DNA of 64,000 nucleotides from Bdellovibrionota bacterium (lineage in GTDB: Bacteria > Bdellovibrionota > Bdellovibrionia > Bdellovibrionales > Bdellovibrionaceae). The notes below the pieces were generated by a model, which was not told the origin of the DNA, did not search any database, and saw only the letters and a program-made list of their open reading frames with translations. The stretch is from assembly GCA_963170155.1 (NCBI GenBank), contig CAUJGP010000021.1, positions 1 through 64,000 of the forward strand. Direction: 5' to 3'. Of this stretch, positions 25,416 through 33,641 are shown piece after piece (within the stretch, counting starts at the first letter, position 1; every line of letters begins with the position of its first letter). A program made the position numbers and the translations under genes.

Positions 25416-26144
25416 ATGTTAAAGAGCTCCGAACAGTTCCTTCGTTGTCCAATGCAAAGAAAATTAGAAAAACCACTCAAGGTCAGTGGTGTGATTTCTC
25501 GAAAAAAAGTTGAAAGATGGATTATTTTTTCATTTGTAACGACCTTATTTGTCTCTTGCGGTTCAAAAGAAGCCTTTCGAAAAAATCATTCAGCTCAAAA
25601 AATGTGTCGATCCTCTCAAAATTTATGGGGAGGGCCGTATCCAGTCACTTTGCATCGGCATGCTTCATTTCCCGAGGAGTACATTCCTGCTTTGGAGAGG
25701 GCCATGGCAGAGTGGGGAAGAGCCATGAATACAAATCTATTTCAGCTCAGCCCAGAAGTCTCGACCTCTCATCAAGACCCATTCAAACCTGATGGACAAT
25801 TTATTATTTATTGGTATAGGGAGTGGCCAGATCACTTAGCTGAGTTAGAACAAGGGCGCACGAGTCTCCACACACATGATAATCAAATTCTGGAAGCGGA
25901 TATTTTTATCAATGCTTCGAAGAAACAGTTCGATTATTTCATTGATGATCCCCAAAATCAGAACCAAGTCCATTTGGAGAGTCTTCTTATCCACGAGCTT
26001 GGCCATGTCCTTGGGCTTGTGCACTCTCATTCCCATACAAGTATTATGAGTACGCATTTAAAAGCCAATGAAGTGCGCAATAGAGTTTCCTTAGAAGACT
26101 CAAACAGTCTTGAGTGTGAGGATAAGACTTTAGCAGAGATTTAG
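25416..26144 (+). CDS. Matrixin-like zinc metalloprotease, probable lipoprotein
   Basis: A 242-residue protein with the metzincin zinc site HELGHVLGLVHSH (HExxHxxGxxH, near residue 194), followed by the Met-turn-like SIMS. The N-terminal stretch is long and basic, followed by a hydrophobic segment and a lipobox-like LFVSC (Cys near residue 49), so it may be lipid-anchored. If so, an internal start is possible (for example ATG at 25452). Matrixins are secreted peptidases. It is the first gene of a run of exported hydrolase-like genes. AGAAGG precedes the first ATG. Confidence 0.8.
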   Translation: MLKSSEQFLRCPMQRKLEKPLKVSGVISRKKVERWIIFSFVTTLFVSCGSKEAFRKNHSAQKMCRSSQNLWGGPYPVTLHRHASFPEEYIPALERAMAEWGRAMNTNLFQLSPEVSTSHQDPFKPDGQFIIYWYREWPDHLAELEQGRTSLHTHDNQILEADIFINASKKQFDYFIDDPQNQNQVHLESLLIHELGHVLGLVHSHSHTSIMSTHLKANEVRNRVSLEDSNSLECEDKTLAEI

Positions 26145-26287
26145 TTCCCTTCAGGGTATCAAAATGACGAGGTTCTTTAGTTGAACCTGCGTTTAATACA
26201 ATGGATCTTACGAAGAATTATTGACAATGATGGTTTCTCTTGAAATAGGCCTTCACTTTCAGGAATAATGAAAATGAGGAGGCTTTA

Positions 26288-27358
26288 TTGTTGTTAATTT
26301 TAAGAACTTTTATGTATATCCTCTTCTCCGCATTATGGTTGGTCTTTGGTATAATTGAGAAGGGGGTTGCATCTACAGAAAATTGCTCTGCTAAAGAAAA
26401 ATTAAAAATATCGGAAGAAAAAGCTTTTTTTGCTTCTCAAAAACCGTATGTTCGAGAAATTACAAAATCCCTTCAACAAAAATTGGATCAATCGAAAGCG
26501 CAGGTTGTTTTACTTGCAAATGCGGCAAAAGATATTCAAGGGAATCACTATGAAGTTCCTGCTACGTTTCATGATGAAAGCACCCACAAATACATGCATA
26601 CCGGACTTGCTTACAAAGATCCCCAATCTCAACAGTGGAAGGTTATTCACCTTTTAAATCATCGACGGTGTGGCAAGTTAACGAATCAATCCTATGTTTC
26701 AAAAGGAAAGCTCGACACTTTCTTTTCTCAATCTCACCATAAAATGGATTTACTCTATCAAATTCCATCCATAGAGCTTCAGAAAAAACTGTTAGATGTC
26801 ATTACAACCTCTCCTGAATCTCTTCATCTCAAAGATTATAATGCAATCTCTAATCCGGAGGCTCTCCGTACGCAAAATTCGAATCATTTTATTTTAAACC
26901 TGATAGCTACGGCTCAAAAAAAATCTGAGTCTTGTCAACAAGCTATTTCTGAAGCTCGAGTCAAAGGGGAGTTTCAGAGAATAAAAAAAGTGATGACACC
27001 TCGTCTAGAGGCACAACTTTGTTACAAGGCTCAAAACTTCACCCCTTCCATTGCAGTAGGGGTCATAGGGCAAAGTATGGGCTTAGCTCTATTGCCCCAG
27101 CTAAGGCCCGAAGTGTCTACAAAAGATCATTCTTACAAGAACCAGCAGTCGTCTCGTTATCCATTTGTTTCGGCAGCGTCTGTCTTTGATTATTTGAGTA
27201 AAACTGATTCGGGAGCTAAGTTAGCTCCACCTCAAGAAATTTGTCCGGCGTCGCTGACTTGTAATTGGACTCGGTCTCAAATTTTCGAAAAGTATATTGA
27301 AAATCGATCAGGTTCCACAGGTGGGTCGTTGCCACCATCAAAGAGCGAAAATCAATAA
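26288..27358 (+). CDS. Exported protein, DUF2145-like
   Basis: A 356-residue protein with an N-terminal signal-like hydrophobic stretch. Its first part contains YMHTGLAYKD...WKVIHLLNHRRCG and later YNAISNPEALRTQNSNHFIL. I think this is the DUF2145 pattern (conserved His in a HTGxA motif and the QNSN segment), and the layout recalls NlpC/P60-like permuted peptidases. No function is established. A TTG start is chosen because GAGGAGG is 5-6 bases upstream; an ATG at 26312 is the alternative. It lies between the matrixin-like and cysteine-peptidase-like genes. Confidence 0.65.
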   Translation: MLLILRTFMYILFSALWLVFGIIEKGVASTENCSAKEKLKISEEKAFFASQKPYVREITKSLQQKLDQSKAQVVLLANAAKDIQGNHYEVPATFHDESTHKYMHTGLAYKDPQSQQWKVIHLLNHRRCGKLTNQSYVSKGKLDTFFSQSHHKMDLLYQIPSIELQKKLLDVITTSPESLHLKDYNAISNPEALRTQNSNHFILNLIATAQKKSESCQQAISEARVKGEFQRIKKVMTPRLEAQLCYKAQNFTPSIAVGVIGQSMGLALLPQLRPEVSTKDHSYKNQQSSRYPFVSAASVFDYLSKTDSGAKLAPPQEICPASLTCNWTRSQIFEKYIENRSGSTGGSLPPSKSENQ

Positions 27359-27550
27359 AAACAGGATTAAACTATTGTAATTGAGCACTTTCGCTCGAAA
27401 TCACAAAGAGCCTTATAAACATACATCGCTGGGTACCAAGTACAAAAGTTCGACAGAGCCCTTTTGTTTTGGATTTGATAACACTGTGAAAGAACAAGTC
27501 TTTTTAATCCCCAAGCAGTGACTCAATATGGTACAGTCCTTGAATATCCC

Positions 27551-28498
27551 ATGGATATGGACATGGCTATTCGATATTGGATTTTCATTTTTCTCCTCGG
27601 TTCGTTAGTGTTAAGCTCCTGTCACCCTGTTCCGTTTCAGAAAACGGCTTCTGACAAAAAAACTCTTATTCCATCAGAAAAAATTCAAACGTTATCTGTT
27701 GCTAAAAAAATTGATGGCTTGCAATTGAAAACATTGGGACCTAATTGTTGGAATGGAGCTCTCGTGAAGGCGGGCTTGATTCATTCCGTTCGTTTTGTTT
27801 CCAAAGGCGAGTATTGGTTTTGGATGAATTCTCCTTACTGCCGGAAGTTAAATTCGTCTGAGAAGCCTCAACGAGGAGATCTGGGGTCTTTATTTTGGCC
27901 AGATCGAGGACATTATCATAGTTTTGTTTTTTTGGATTCTAAATGGGTCTTCTCTAAAAATAGTCCCGATCCAAAATACAGATATGAGGTTCAGCGATTC
28001 GAAGACATGTTTTATATGCATTATAAAAATAAAGCTCAAAAATGTTGGCAAGATTTTCAGAGCCGTTCTCAAGAAAATTGTGAATTTGATGTTCAATTTC
28101 ATCAGTGTCGTCCTGTCGAAGAAGGTTTTTACAAGACAGATTCAAAGGTGGTGGCATGGGATGCTAAAATCAAGTTATTAGAAGAGAAAGTTTTTTTATG
28201 GGTGTCAGGTAAGGCGAATACTCGTTTGGAGACCTTTGAGAGAACGATAGGGGATCTCTATGATATTTGGAGAGAGGTTCAAATAGAATCAAAGAATGAA
28301 TTCAGTAAAACCAGAAAATTTAAACTTGAAGCTTTGGAGTTTCGGTTGATAGGGCTAATGCTTTCTGATGTTGAAATTGCTCAATCTTCCAAAAAATTAA
28401 ATCCCATATTAAATCAGATTTACAAATTACAGCTGTCCAAATCACCTCAACTTTCCCTGTCCTCCCAGAAAAATTCAAAGCTTTTTGAAAAGTATTGA
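27551..28498 (+). CDS. Lipoprotein with possible NlpC/P60-like cysteine-peptidase fold
   Basis: A lipoprotein of about 315 residues: hydrophobic helix and lipobox LVLSSC near residue 25. After a spacer comes GPNCWNGALVKAG (candidate catalytic Cys), then QRGDLGSLFW and DRGHYHSFVFLDSKWVFSKNS, with a His at the spacing seen in papain-like NlpC/P60 enzymes. The C-terminal half is helical and charged. This is a suggestion from motif spacing. No Shine-Dalgarno site is clear. Possible starts are GTG at 27518, ATG at 27551 and ATG at 27563; the last gives the most standard signal peptide. Confidence 0.6.
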   Translation: MDMDMAIRYWIFIFLLGSLVLSSCHPVPFQKTASDKKTLIPSEKIQTLSVAKKIDGLQLKTLGPNCWNGALVKAGLIHSVRFVSKGEYWFWMNSPYCRKLNSSEKPQRGDLGSLFWPDRGHYHSFVFLDSKWVFSKNSPDPKYRYEVQRFEDMFYMHYKNKAQKCWQDFQSRSQENCEFDVQFHQCRPVEEGFYKTDSKVVAWDAKIKLLEEKVFLWVSGKANTRLETFERTIGDLYDIWREVQIESKNEFSKTRKFKLEALEFRLIGLMLSDVEIAQSSKKLNPILNQIYKLQLSKSPQLSLSSQKNSKLFEKY

Positions 28499-28500
28499 AA

Positions 28501-29079
28501 CTATAATTTTAATCGAGGGTCTGTTAACTTTACTTGTGGTTGGTTCTTGTTTTTTTCTTTGAAAGTAAGCAAATGAGAATAAGGGTTCAGGTCCACGAGA
28601 TCCCTGAATTGAATCCAATCGATCAGGCTAAATAAACTCATGGAGATGAAATTCCAATCTTGAAAAGATCCCCTTAAGGTCTCTTCATTCAGAAATCTAA
28701 GAGTGTTTTGAATGCGCTCTTGGTGGCTAATAGCAATTGGTGTATTGTCTGGGAGTGTAAGTTGAGATCGAAATGAGAGTAATTTTTGCACCAAGCTATC
28801 GGATAGATCGCTGATTGCGGTGAGTAAATTCTCTTGTTTGAGTGTTAGTGGTTCATGATGCTTTCTCTTGCAAAGCTCATTAAAAATCACTCGAGAGTCC
28901 CAAATTATTTCTTCATCCAAATAAAGGATTGGAATTTTTAGCAGAGGAGAGAGTTTGAGCAGCTCCTCTCGTTCTTGAGGGTTAAAAATATCCACTCTTC
29001 TAAATTCATGGGATGTTGGTGGCAGTAAAAGTCTGATGCGACGAACAAAGGGGGATGTTTGTGAGCCATAGAGTACCAT
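28501..29079 (-). CDS. Glutathione S-transferase-like protein
   Basis: A 192-residue protein whose N-terminus MVLYGSQTSPFVRRIRLLL and LLKIPILYLDEEIIWDSRVIF match a thioredoxin-fold GST N-domain (S-P-F-V-R-R and the IP cis-Pro), with a helical C-terminal part. The active-site Ser is present in QTSPF. The ATG at 29079 has AAGGAG 7 bases before it; a longer frame upstream is unsupported. It runs opposite to its neighbours in the exported-hydrolase region. Confidence 0.82.
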   Translation of the reverse strand: MVLYGSQTSPFVRRIRLLLPPTSHEFRRVDIFNPQEREELLKLSPLLKIPILYLDEEIIWDSRVIFNELCKRKHHEPLTLKQENLLTAISDLSDSLVQKLLSFRSQLTLPDNTPIAISHQERIQNTLRFLNEETLRGSFQDWNFISMSLFSLIDWIQFRDLVDLNPYSHLLTFKEKNKNQPQVKLTDPRLKL

Positions 29080-29258
29080 GCAAATCTCCTTTTTAAAATC
29101 AAGAGTGATTGGGCGCGCTGTTGTTACCGTTGAAATGTAAGCTTTAAGTGAGTATCTTGGCAATTTGTCTCTTTAAATAAATTTATACTTTTTATTTACT
29201 CTCAAGCGGCTTCTTGGATAAGATCTTACGTTGTTATTGCAGCGTAAGAGGTTCTTTT

Positions 29259-30218
29259 ATGAAAAAAAAGATGATATTTATTTTTTTAGTTTTATGTTCA
29301 TTAGTTATTTTCTGGAGCATTTTGGATCAATCTGAAAATCAGGATCATTCGGTAGCGCCAAAACAATCTCAGTCAAAAAATTCGCATCAAACTCTTCAAG
29401 CGAATCAACCCATCGATGAGGCTGCATTTATGGCAGAAGATCAAATTCGTGCTCTAGAGTCTTTGGATGTTTCTCCAAAAGAACTTCCGACGAATCATCA
29501 TAAACATAAGCTTCAAAAAGGTTTGGTGGCTCAAAAGGAGCAGCGGCCATCGCATGCCGTGCCCTTTAAAAATTATAATGGGATGGCGATTGCTTATGGT
29601 GATATTCTACTTGGCTACCTGCAAGAGGACCTTCCTTCTGGGTTTACATCCATCCCTGTTGTTGACTATTGGCCAAGCTCTACGATTCCTTATCACATTC
29701 AGCCGAATGTTTCTCATCCGGAACGAGTTTTACAAGCTCTGGCCTACCTTAGTGAAAAAACGATTTTAGAATTCGTACCTGTCGAAAATGAACGGCAAGA
29801 TGCCATTGTTTTTGAACATATTGACAAGCATTGTCTTTCTTATGTAGGGCGCATCTCGGGAACTCAACCCATTTTTATTTCACCGGGGTGCAAGACTGAG
29901 CATATTGTTCATGAGGTTTTACATGCGATTGGCTTTTTACATGAGCACTCTCGTCCTGATCGAGATAACTATATTCAGATTCATTGGAGTCATATTCAGG
30001 GTGAGTATCATTCTCAATTTGAAATTATGCCTGATATTTTGATCAAAGAATGGTTGAAATTTCCTTATGATGTTCATTCAATCATGCATTATGAATCTCA
30101 GGTTTTTGGTCGTAATAAAAACACCCCGTCTTTGACAAAAAAAGACGGAGGCTTGATTCCAGAGCCTTACGGTTTGAGCACCATGGACGTAGAAAAAATT
30201 CATTCTTTATTTAGGTAA
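29259..30218 (+). CDS. Astacin-family (M12A) zinc metalloprotease, exported
   Basis: A 319-residue secreted or membrane-anchored protease. It starts with KKK and a hydrophobic helix, followed by a propeptide-like stretch of about 100 residues. The catalytic domain has HEVLHAIGFLHEHSRPDRDN (HExxHxxGxxHEHxRxDRD), the full astacin signature, and the Met-turn SIMHYES about 45 residues later, with the Tyr that is a zinc ligand in astacins. The C-terminal STMDVEKIHSLF is typical of the family (LSxxDxxxINxLY). AAGAGG lies 7 bases before the ATG. Confidence 0.92.
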   Translation: MKKKMIFIFLVLCSLVIFWSILDQSENQDHSVAPKQSQSKNSHQTLQANQPIDEAAFMAEDQIRALESLDVSPKELPTNHHKHKLQKGLVAQKEQRPSHAVPFKNYNGMAIAYGDILLGYLQEDLPSGFTSIPVVDYWPSSTIPYHIQPNVSHPERVLQALAYLSEKTILEFVPVENERQDAIVFEHIDKHCLSYVGRISGTQPIFISPGCKTEHIVHEVLHAIGFLHEHSRPDRDNYIQIHWSHIQGEYHSQFEIMPDILIKEWLKFPYDVHSIMHYESQVFGRNKNTPSLTKKDGGLIPEPYGLSTMDVEKIHSLFR

Positions 30219-30320
30219 TGGGTTGGTGTCGCGAAATTAAAAATGAGTTCAACGACACCAGCATTTTTATAGATACAAAGAGAGTTGCTGTCGCACGAGA
30301 AAGGCAAAAGATTGAGTGCT

Positions 30321-30890
30321 TTACCGCATTCGTTTCAAGTGATTTTGAACCGCTTCTAACAGCGAAGGGGAAAATAAATCAGGTTTGGTTTTGTGGTGAG
30401 GACTGCTTTCTGAATAAGGGAATCCGGCTCCTCCTTCAATGCCGTAGCTGAAAATAGAGAGAGCTTTAGCGCACTCAATGTCTCTCCAGGTGTCTCCCGC
30501 TAAAAAGGATTGTTTAAGATCTATTGCAAAACGAGAGCTTAGTTTTTCAATCATGCCTGTTTTAGGTTTTCTGCAAATGCAATCAGTATTCCAAGGAGGG
30601 ATTTTTCCTTCAACAGAATGAGGACAGAATTCAATGGCGTCAATTTTAGCTTCATAATAGGCAAGGTCTGATTGCATTTTAGCATGGATTTTAGAGAGTT
30701 CTTCTAGGCTCAAAAGGCCCTTTGCAATCATGGGTTGATTGGTAATAACTAAAACAAGGAAGCCACTATCATTGAGGAGTTTAATGGCTTCTCCAACGTG
30801 GGGACGAAGTTTAAAATCCGAGAACTGATGGAGGTAATCCACGTACTCACAAATGACACCATCACGGTCTAGGAAAGCAGCTGGTTTCAT
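30321..30890 (-). CDS. gmhB: D,D-heptose 1,7-bisphosphate phosphatase-like HAD protein
   Basis: A 189-residue HAD phosphatase of the GmhB/HisB-N type: FLDRDGVI (nucleophile Asp) near residue 7, VITNQPMIAKG, a zinc loop CPHSVEG...CICRKPKTGM and AGDTWRDIECA. GmhB removes the 7-phosphate of heptose bisphosphate on the way to the ADP-heptose of lipopolysaccharide. The substrate is inferred from the family; a histidinol-phosphatase role is less likely without his genes. GAGG precedes the ATG. Confidence 0.85.
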   Translation of the reverse strand: MKPAAFLDRDGVICEYVDYLHQFSDFKLRPHVGEAIKLLNDSGFLVLVITNQPMIAKGLLSLEELSKIHAKMQSDLAYYEAKIDAIEFCPHSVEGKIPPWNTDCICRKPKTGMIEKLSSRFAIDLKQSFLAGDTWRDIECAKALSIFSYGIEGGAGFPYSESSPHHKTKPDLFSPSLLEAVQNHLKRMR

Positions 30891-31077
30891 GAAGCCTCAT
30901 CGAAATTCGTTTAAAAAATTAAAAAAGACTCTATTCTTGTCTTTGATGATTTGTCAAAGCAAGGCGCTAGAGGAGGTTGGGCCTGAAGGAGCTTCTTGTA
31001 AAAAAGTTTACAATAGATCGTTATTTTGGATACTTTCAAATATATTCGGTCACCAAGACATAGGTCGAGGCCGATAA
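30889..31077 (+). CDS. Possible small exported protein, 62 residues
   Basis: A short frame whose ATG overlaps the start codon of gmhB on the other strand. It begins MKPHRNSFKKLKKTLFLSLM, a plausible signal peptide (basic then hydrophobic), followed by EEVGPEGASCKKVYNRS. A weak AGGAAAG lies about 11 bases upstream. I recognise no family. It may be a chance frame. Confidence 0.3.
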   Translation: MKPHRNSFKKLKKTLFLSLMICQSKALEEVGPEGASCKKVYNRSLFWILSNIFGHQDIGRGR

Positions 31078-31229
31078 GCGAAGTTGTTAACGCAGAGGGA
31101 GGCGTTCTTCTTGAAAGCTCGATTTTGGGCTAGCTCTTGAAAAAAATACGACAAGATTCAAGCAAAAATTGTCGAAGTTTGATACAGTAAATAAAAAGGT
31201 GTATAGTGCCTTTTTATAAGGAGGGAGCC
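30891..31229. other. 339-base region upstream of flgM
   Basis: Apart from the doubtful small frame at 30889-31077, the region contains a short hairpin AACGC...GCGTT around 31089-31106 and a good sigma-70-type promoter at 31179-31207 leading to flgM. I see no RNA gene. Confidence 0.5.
31179..31207 (+). promoter_or_regulatory. Sigma-70-type promoter of the flgM operon
   Basis: TTGATA (31179-31184) and TATAGT (31202-31207) are separated by 17 bases, a near-consensus arrangement. Transcription would begin near 31214, giving a leader of about 16 bases to the flgM ATG at 31230. This rules against the GTG at 31206 as start, because it lies inside the -10 box. Confidence 0.65.
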
Positions 31230-31541
31230 ATGAAGGTTCAAAACTCGCCAGTCAATGTATCTGGTCTTGATGCGACTCGTATCGATAAGGTTGATTTAAA
31301 AAGCAAGAATCAAACTCGAGAATCAGCTCTTTCTGAAGAAATGGCATCGGCAGCTAAGGTTGATTTATCTCAACGGGCTCAAGATATGAAGAAAATTAAA
31401 GAGCTTGCGGTGTCAGCTCCTGAAGTCAATGCTGAGCGAGTGGCTCATTTTCAAAAACTGATTGATGAAGGTAAGTATAAAGTAGATGCAAAGGCCGTTG
31501 CGGATCGAATGGTCGATGAGCATTTATTATTAGGTGAATAA
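31230..31541 (+). CDS. flgM: Anti-sigma-28 factor FlgM
   Basis: A 103-residue protein. The C-terminal half (AKVDLSQRAQDMKKIKELAVSAPEVNAERVAHFQKLI, shortened here) matches FlgM: a disordered N-terminus and two helices, with VNAERVAHFQKLIDEGKY the most conserved piece. FlgM holds the flagellar sigma factor FliA inactive until the hook is finished and FlgM is exported. GGAGG lies 7 bases before the ATG. It is the first gene of a cluster with flgN, flgK and flgL. Confidence 0.9.
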   Translation: MKVQNSPVNVSGLDATRIDKVDLKSKNQTRESALSEEMASAAKVDLSQRAQDMKKIKELAVSAPEVNAERVAHFQKLIDEGKYKVDAKAVADRMVDEHLLLGE

Positions 31542-31595
31542 ATTCTCGGTGTAGTCAAAATTAATAAGGATGAGGAATAACAAGGAGATTCAAGG

Positions 31596-32123
31596 ATGAT
31601 GGCACAAGAGGGAACGTTCGATAGAATTTACTTAAAACTCGAGGCTAACCTCGAAGAAATCACTAAACTTTACAGACAAATGGTCGATTTGCTTAGAAAA
31701 GAAAAAGAAATTCTTATCAAAGCTGAGATTGATAAGGTTGAGGAAAGCAATAAACAAAAAGAAATGATTCTTGCTAGGTTAAAAAGTTTAGATGCCCTTC
31801 GCGTGAAGTATGCGTCGGATTTATCCATGCATTTGGCTTTGGACCACACTCAACCTCGTTTACTTGAGATTGCTCGAGAGCTGGGTGGCGCAAGGGCTGA
31901 TAAATTGAGAAGCATTCATGCTGCTTTAGAAATTCTTATGAAAAAAATTCCAGAATTAAATAAAGAGAACGAACAGTACGTGCGCACCGCTCTCACTCAT
32001 GTGAAGGGTGCTATCGATAATGTGAAAGGTGTCTTAGTGGGGCCTTCGACAACTTATAGGCGAGAGGGTTCTAAAGAAAGAGGATCCGAGGTCGCGGGGA
32101 GTCTCATCAGTCGAGAAGCTTAA
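31596..32123 (+). CDS. flgN: FlgN-family flagellar export chaperone
   Basis: A 175-residue, almost fully helical protein with the FlgN layout: LEANLEEITKLYRQMVDLLRKEKEILIK, then KVEESNKQKEMILARLKSLDA and long coiled helices to about residue 150. FlgN binds FlgK and FlgL to prevent premature aggregation before export. It lies between flgM and flgK. AAGGAG is 8 bases upstream of the ATG. Confidence 0.88.
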   Translation: MMAQEGTFDRIYLKLEANLEEITKLYRQMVDLLRKEKEILIKAEIDKVEESNKQKEMILARLKSLDALRVKYASDLSMHLALDHTQPRLLEIARELGGARADKLRSIHAALEILMKKIPELNKENEQYVRTALTHVKGAIDNVKGVLVGPSTTYRREGSKERGSEVAGSLISREA

Positions 32124-32208
32124 GGGTCGATTGATTTTATATCTGTTCGTGTTTGTGTAGAGATGTGACGGTCGTTAAGATTAAGTAGCATAGAGAAGAG
32201 GAGACAGG

Positions 32209-33618
32209 ATGTCCAAAATTTCTCTGATGATGAACACAGGTGCTCGTTCAATGATGAATAATCAGACGGCTTTGAGCACCGTTGGTCATAACATCGCTAA
32301 TAAATCTACTGAGGGATTTTCTCGTCAGAGAGTTGAGATTCAATCCAATGTTCCTATAACATCAGGACGTTTACAAATCGGAACTGGAGCAAAAGCGGCC
32401 CAAGTTACGCGCATCAACAATCCCTACCTAGAGAAGCAAATTCAAAAAGAAGGGGCACAGGGAGGTTTCTTAGAGGCTCGTTCTGAGGCAATGGAGCGCG
32501 TCCAGCAGGTTTATAATGAACAAATGAACAAAGGCCTGAGTCAGTATATGGGAGAATTCTTTAATGCCTTCAGAGAGCTGGCGAATTACCCTGAGAACAC
32601 AGCGACTCGAACTCATGTGCGTGAAACAGGGCAAGTGCTTGCTAATGATTTTCAGCGCGTTCATAAAGATTTAACAGAAGTTCAAGGGGATCTCGATATG
32701 CAGATTTCCACTCATGTTGAAGAAATCAATCAGATCGTTAAGGAGATTGCTAGTCTGAATGAAAAAATCTCCTCCATTGAGATCCAAGGTATTCCTTCTA
32801 ACGATGAAAGGGACCGCAGGGATTTACTTCTCAAAAAGTTAAATGAGAAAATTGATATCAGTTGGGCTGAAAATGAAACTGGGCAGTTGAGTATTACCGC
32901 TGCTAGAAATGCCGTCTTGGTTTCAGGCTTTAGCAGTCAAGAGCTGGTAACGAAGCCTTCTGGTGAGGGTGATCGCTTGGATGTTTATTTTAAGACACCT
33001 TCAGGTCAGTTAACACCGATTACAGGTACGATTAAAGGTGGTAAATTGGGGGCTTTGGTAGAAGTTAGAGATCAAACTATTGAAGAGTTTAAATCCAATG
33101 TCGATCAGTTGGCTCATACCTTTGCTTCAGAGGTTAACAAAGTTCATCAACAAGGAATCGATTTACTAGGGCGACCGGGCGGCGTTTTTTTTACAGAACC
33201 GAAAAATGTCAAAAACGCTGCCGCTGAGCTATCAATTTCGACGGCCCTTTTGCGTGATGCCAACCGTGTGGTGGCTTCGATGAGAGAAAAGGGTGTGGCG
33301 GACAATACGGTGGCAAATGTTATCGCCAATCTCCAAGATCAACCCTTATTGGCCGAAGGCGCCTCCACTTTGGATGATTTCTATCGTTCTTCAGTAGGGC
33401 GAGTGGGGGTTTTAGCTCAGCGAGCTCAAAAGGAATCTGAGGCTCAGAAAAATATTTTATCTCAACTGACCAATTTGCGTGAAAGCATCAGTGGCGTAAG
33501 TCTCGATGAGGAGGCTACAAAAATGATTGAGTATCAAAAAGGATTTGATGCTTCGGCACGTTTGATCCGAACAGCGGATGAAATGTTTGATACGGTTTTG
33601 AATTTAAAACGATTATAA
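32209..33618 (+). CDS. flgK: Flagellar hook-associated protein 1
   Basis: A 469-residue FlgK. It starts with the flagellar-rod N-terminal segment SLMMNTGARSMMNNQTALST and GHNIANKSTEGFSRQRVEI, the family signature for rod/hook axial proteins. The C-terminal EATKMIEYQKGFDASARLIRT is the conserved Flg_bb_C motif. FlgK joins hook and filament. GGAG is 6 bases before the ATG. It follows flgN, its likely chaperone, with about 85 bases between. Confidence 0.95.
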   Translation: MSKISLMMNTGARSMMNNQTALSTVGHNIANKSTEGFSRQRVEIQSNVPITSGRLQIGTGAKAAQVTRINNPYLEKQIQKEGAQGGFLEARSEAMERVQQVYNEQMNKGLSQYMGEFFNAFRELANYPENTATRTHVRETGQVLANDFQRVHKDLTEVQGDLDMQISTHVEEINQIVKEIASLNEKISSIEIQGIPSNDERDRRDLLLKKLNEKIDISWAENETGQLSITAARNAVLVSGFSSQELVTKPSGEGDRLDVYFKTPSGQLTPITGTIKGGKLGALVEVRDQTIEEFKSNVDQLAHTFASEVNKVHQQGIDLLGRPGGVFFTEPKNVKNAAAELSISTALLRDANRVVASMREKGVADNTVANVIANLQDQPLLAEGASTLDDFYRSSVGRVGVLAQRAQKESEAQKNILSQLTNLRESISGVSLDEEATKMIEYQKGFDASARLIRTADEMFDTVLNLKRL

Positions 33619-33641
33619 ATAATAATTATGGGTGAGTTTTC

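Noticed and set aside
30218-30451. Plus-strand frame after the astacin gene
   Set aside because: It runs antisense to the C-terminal part of gmhB and lacks a recognisable product.
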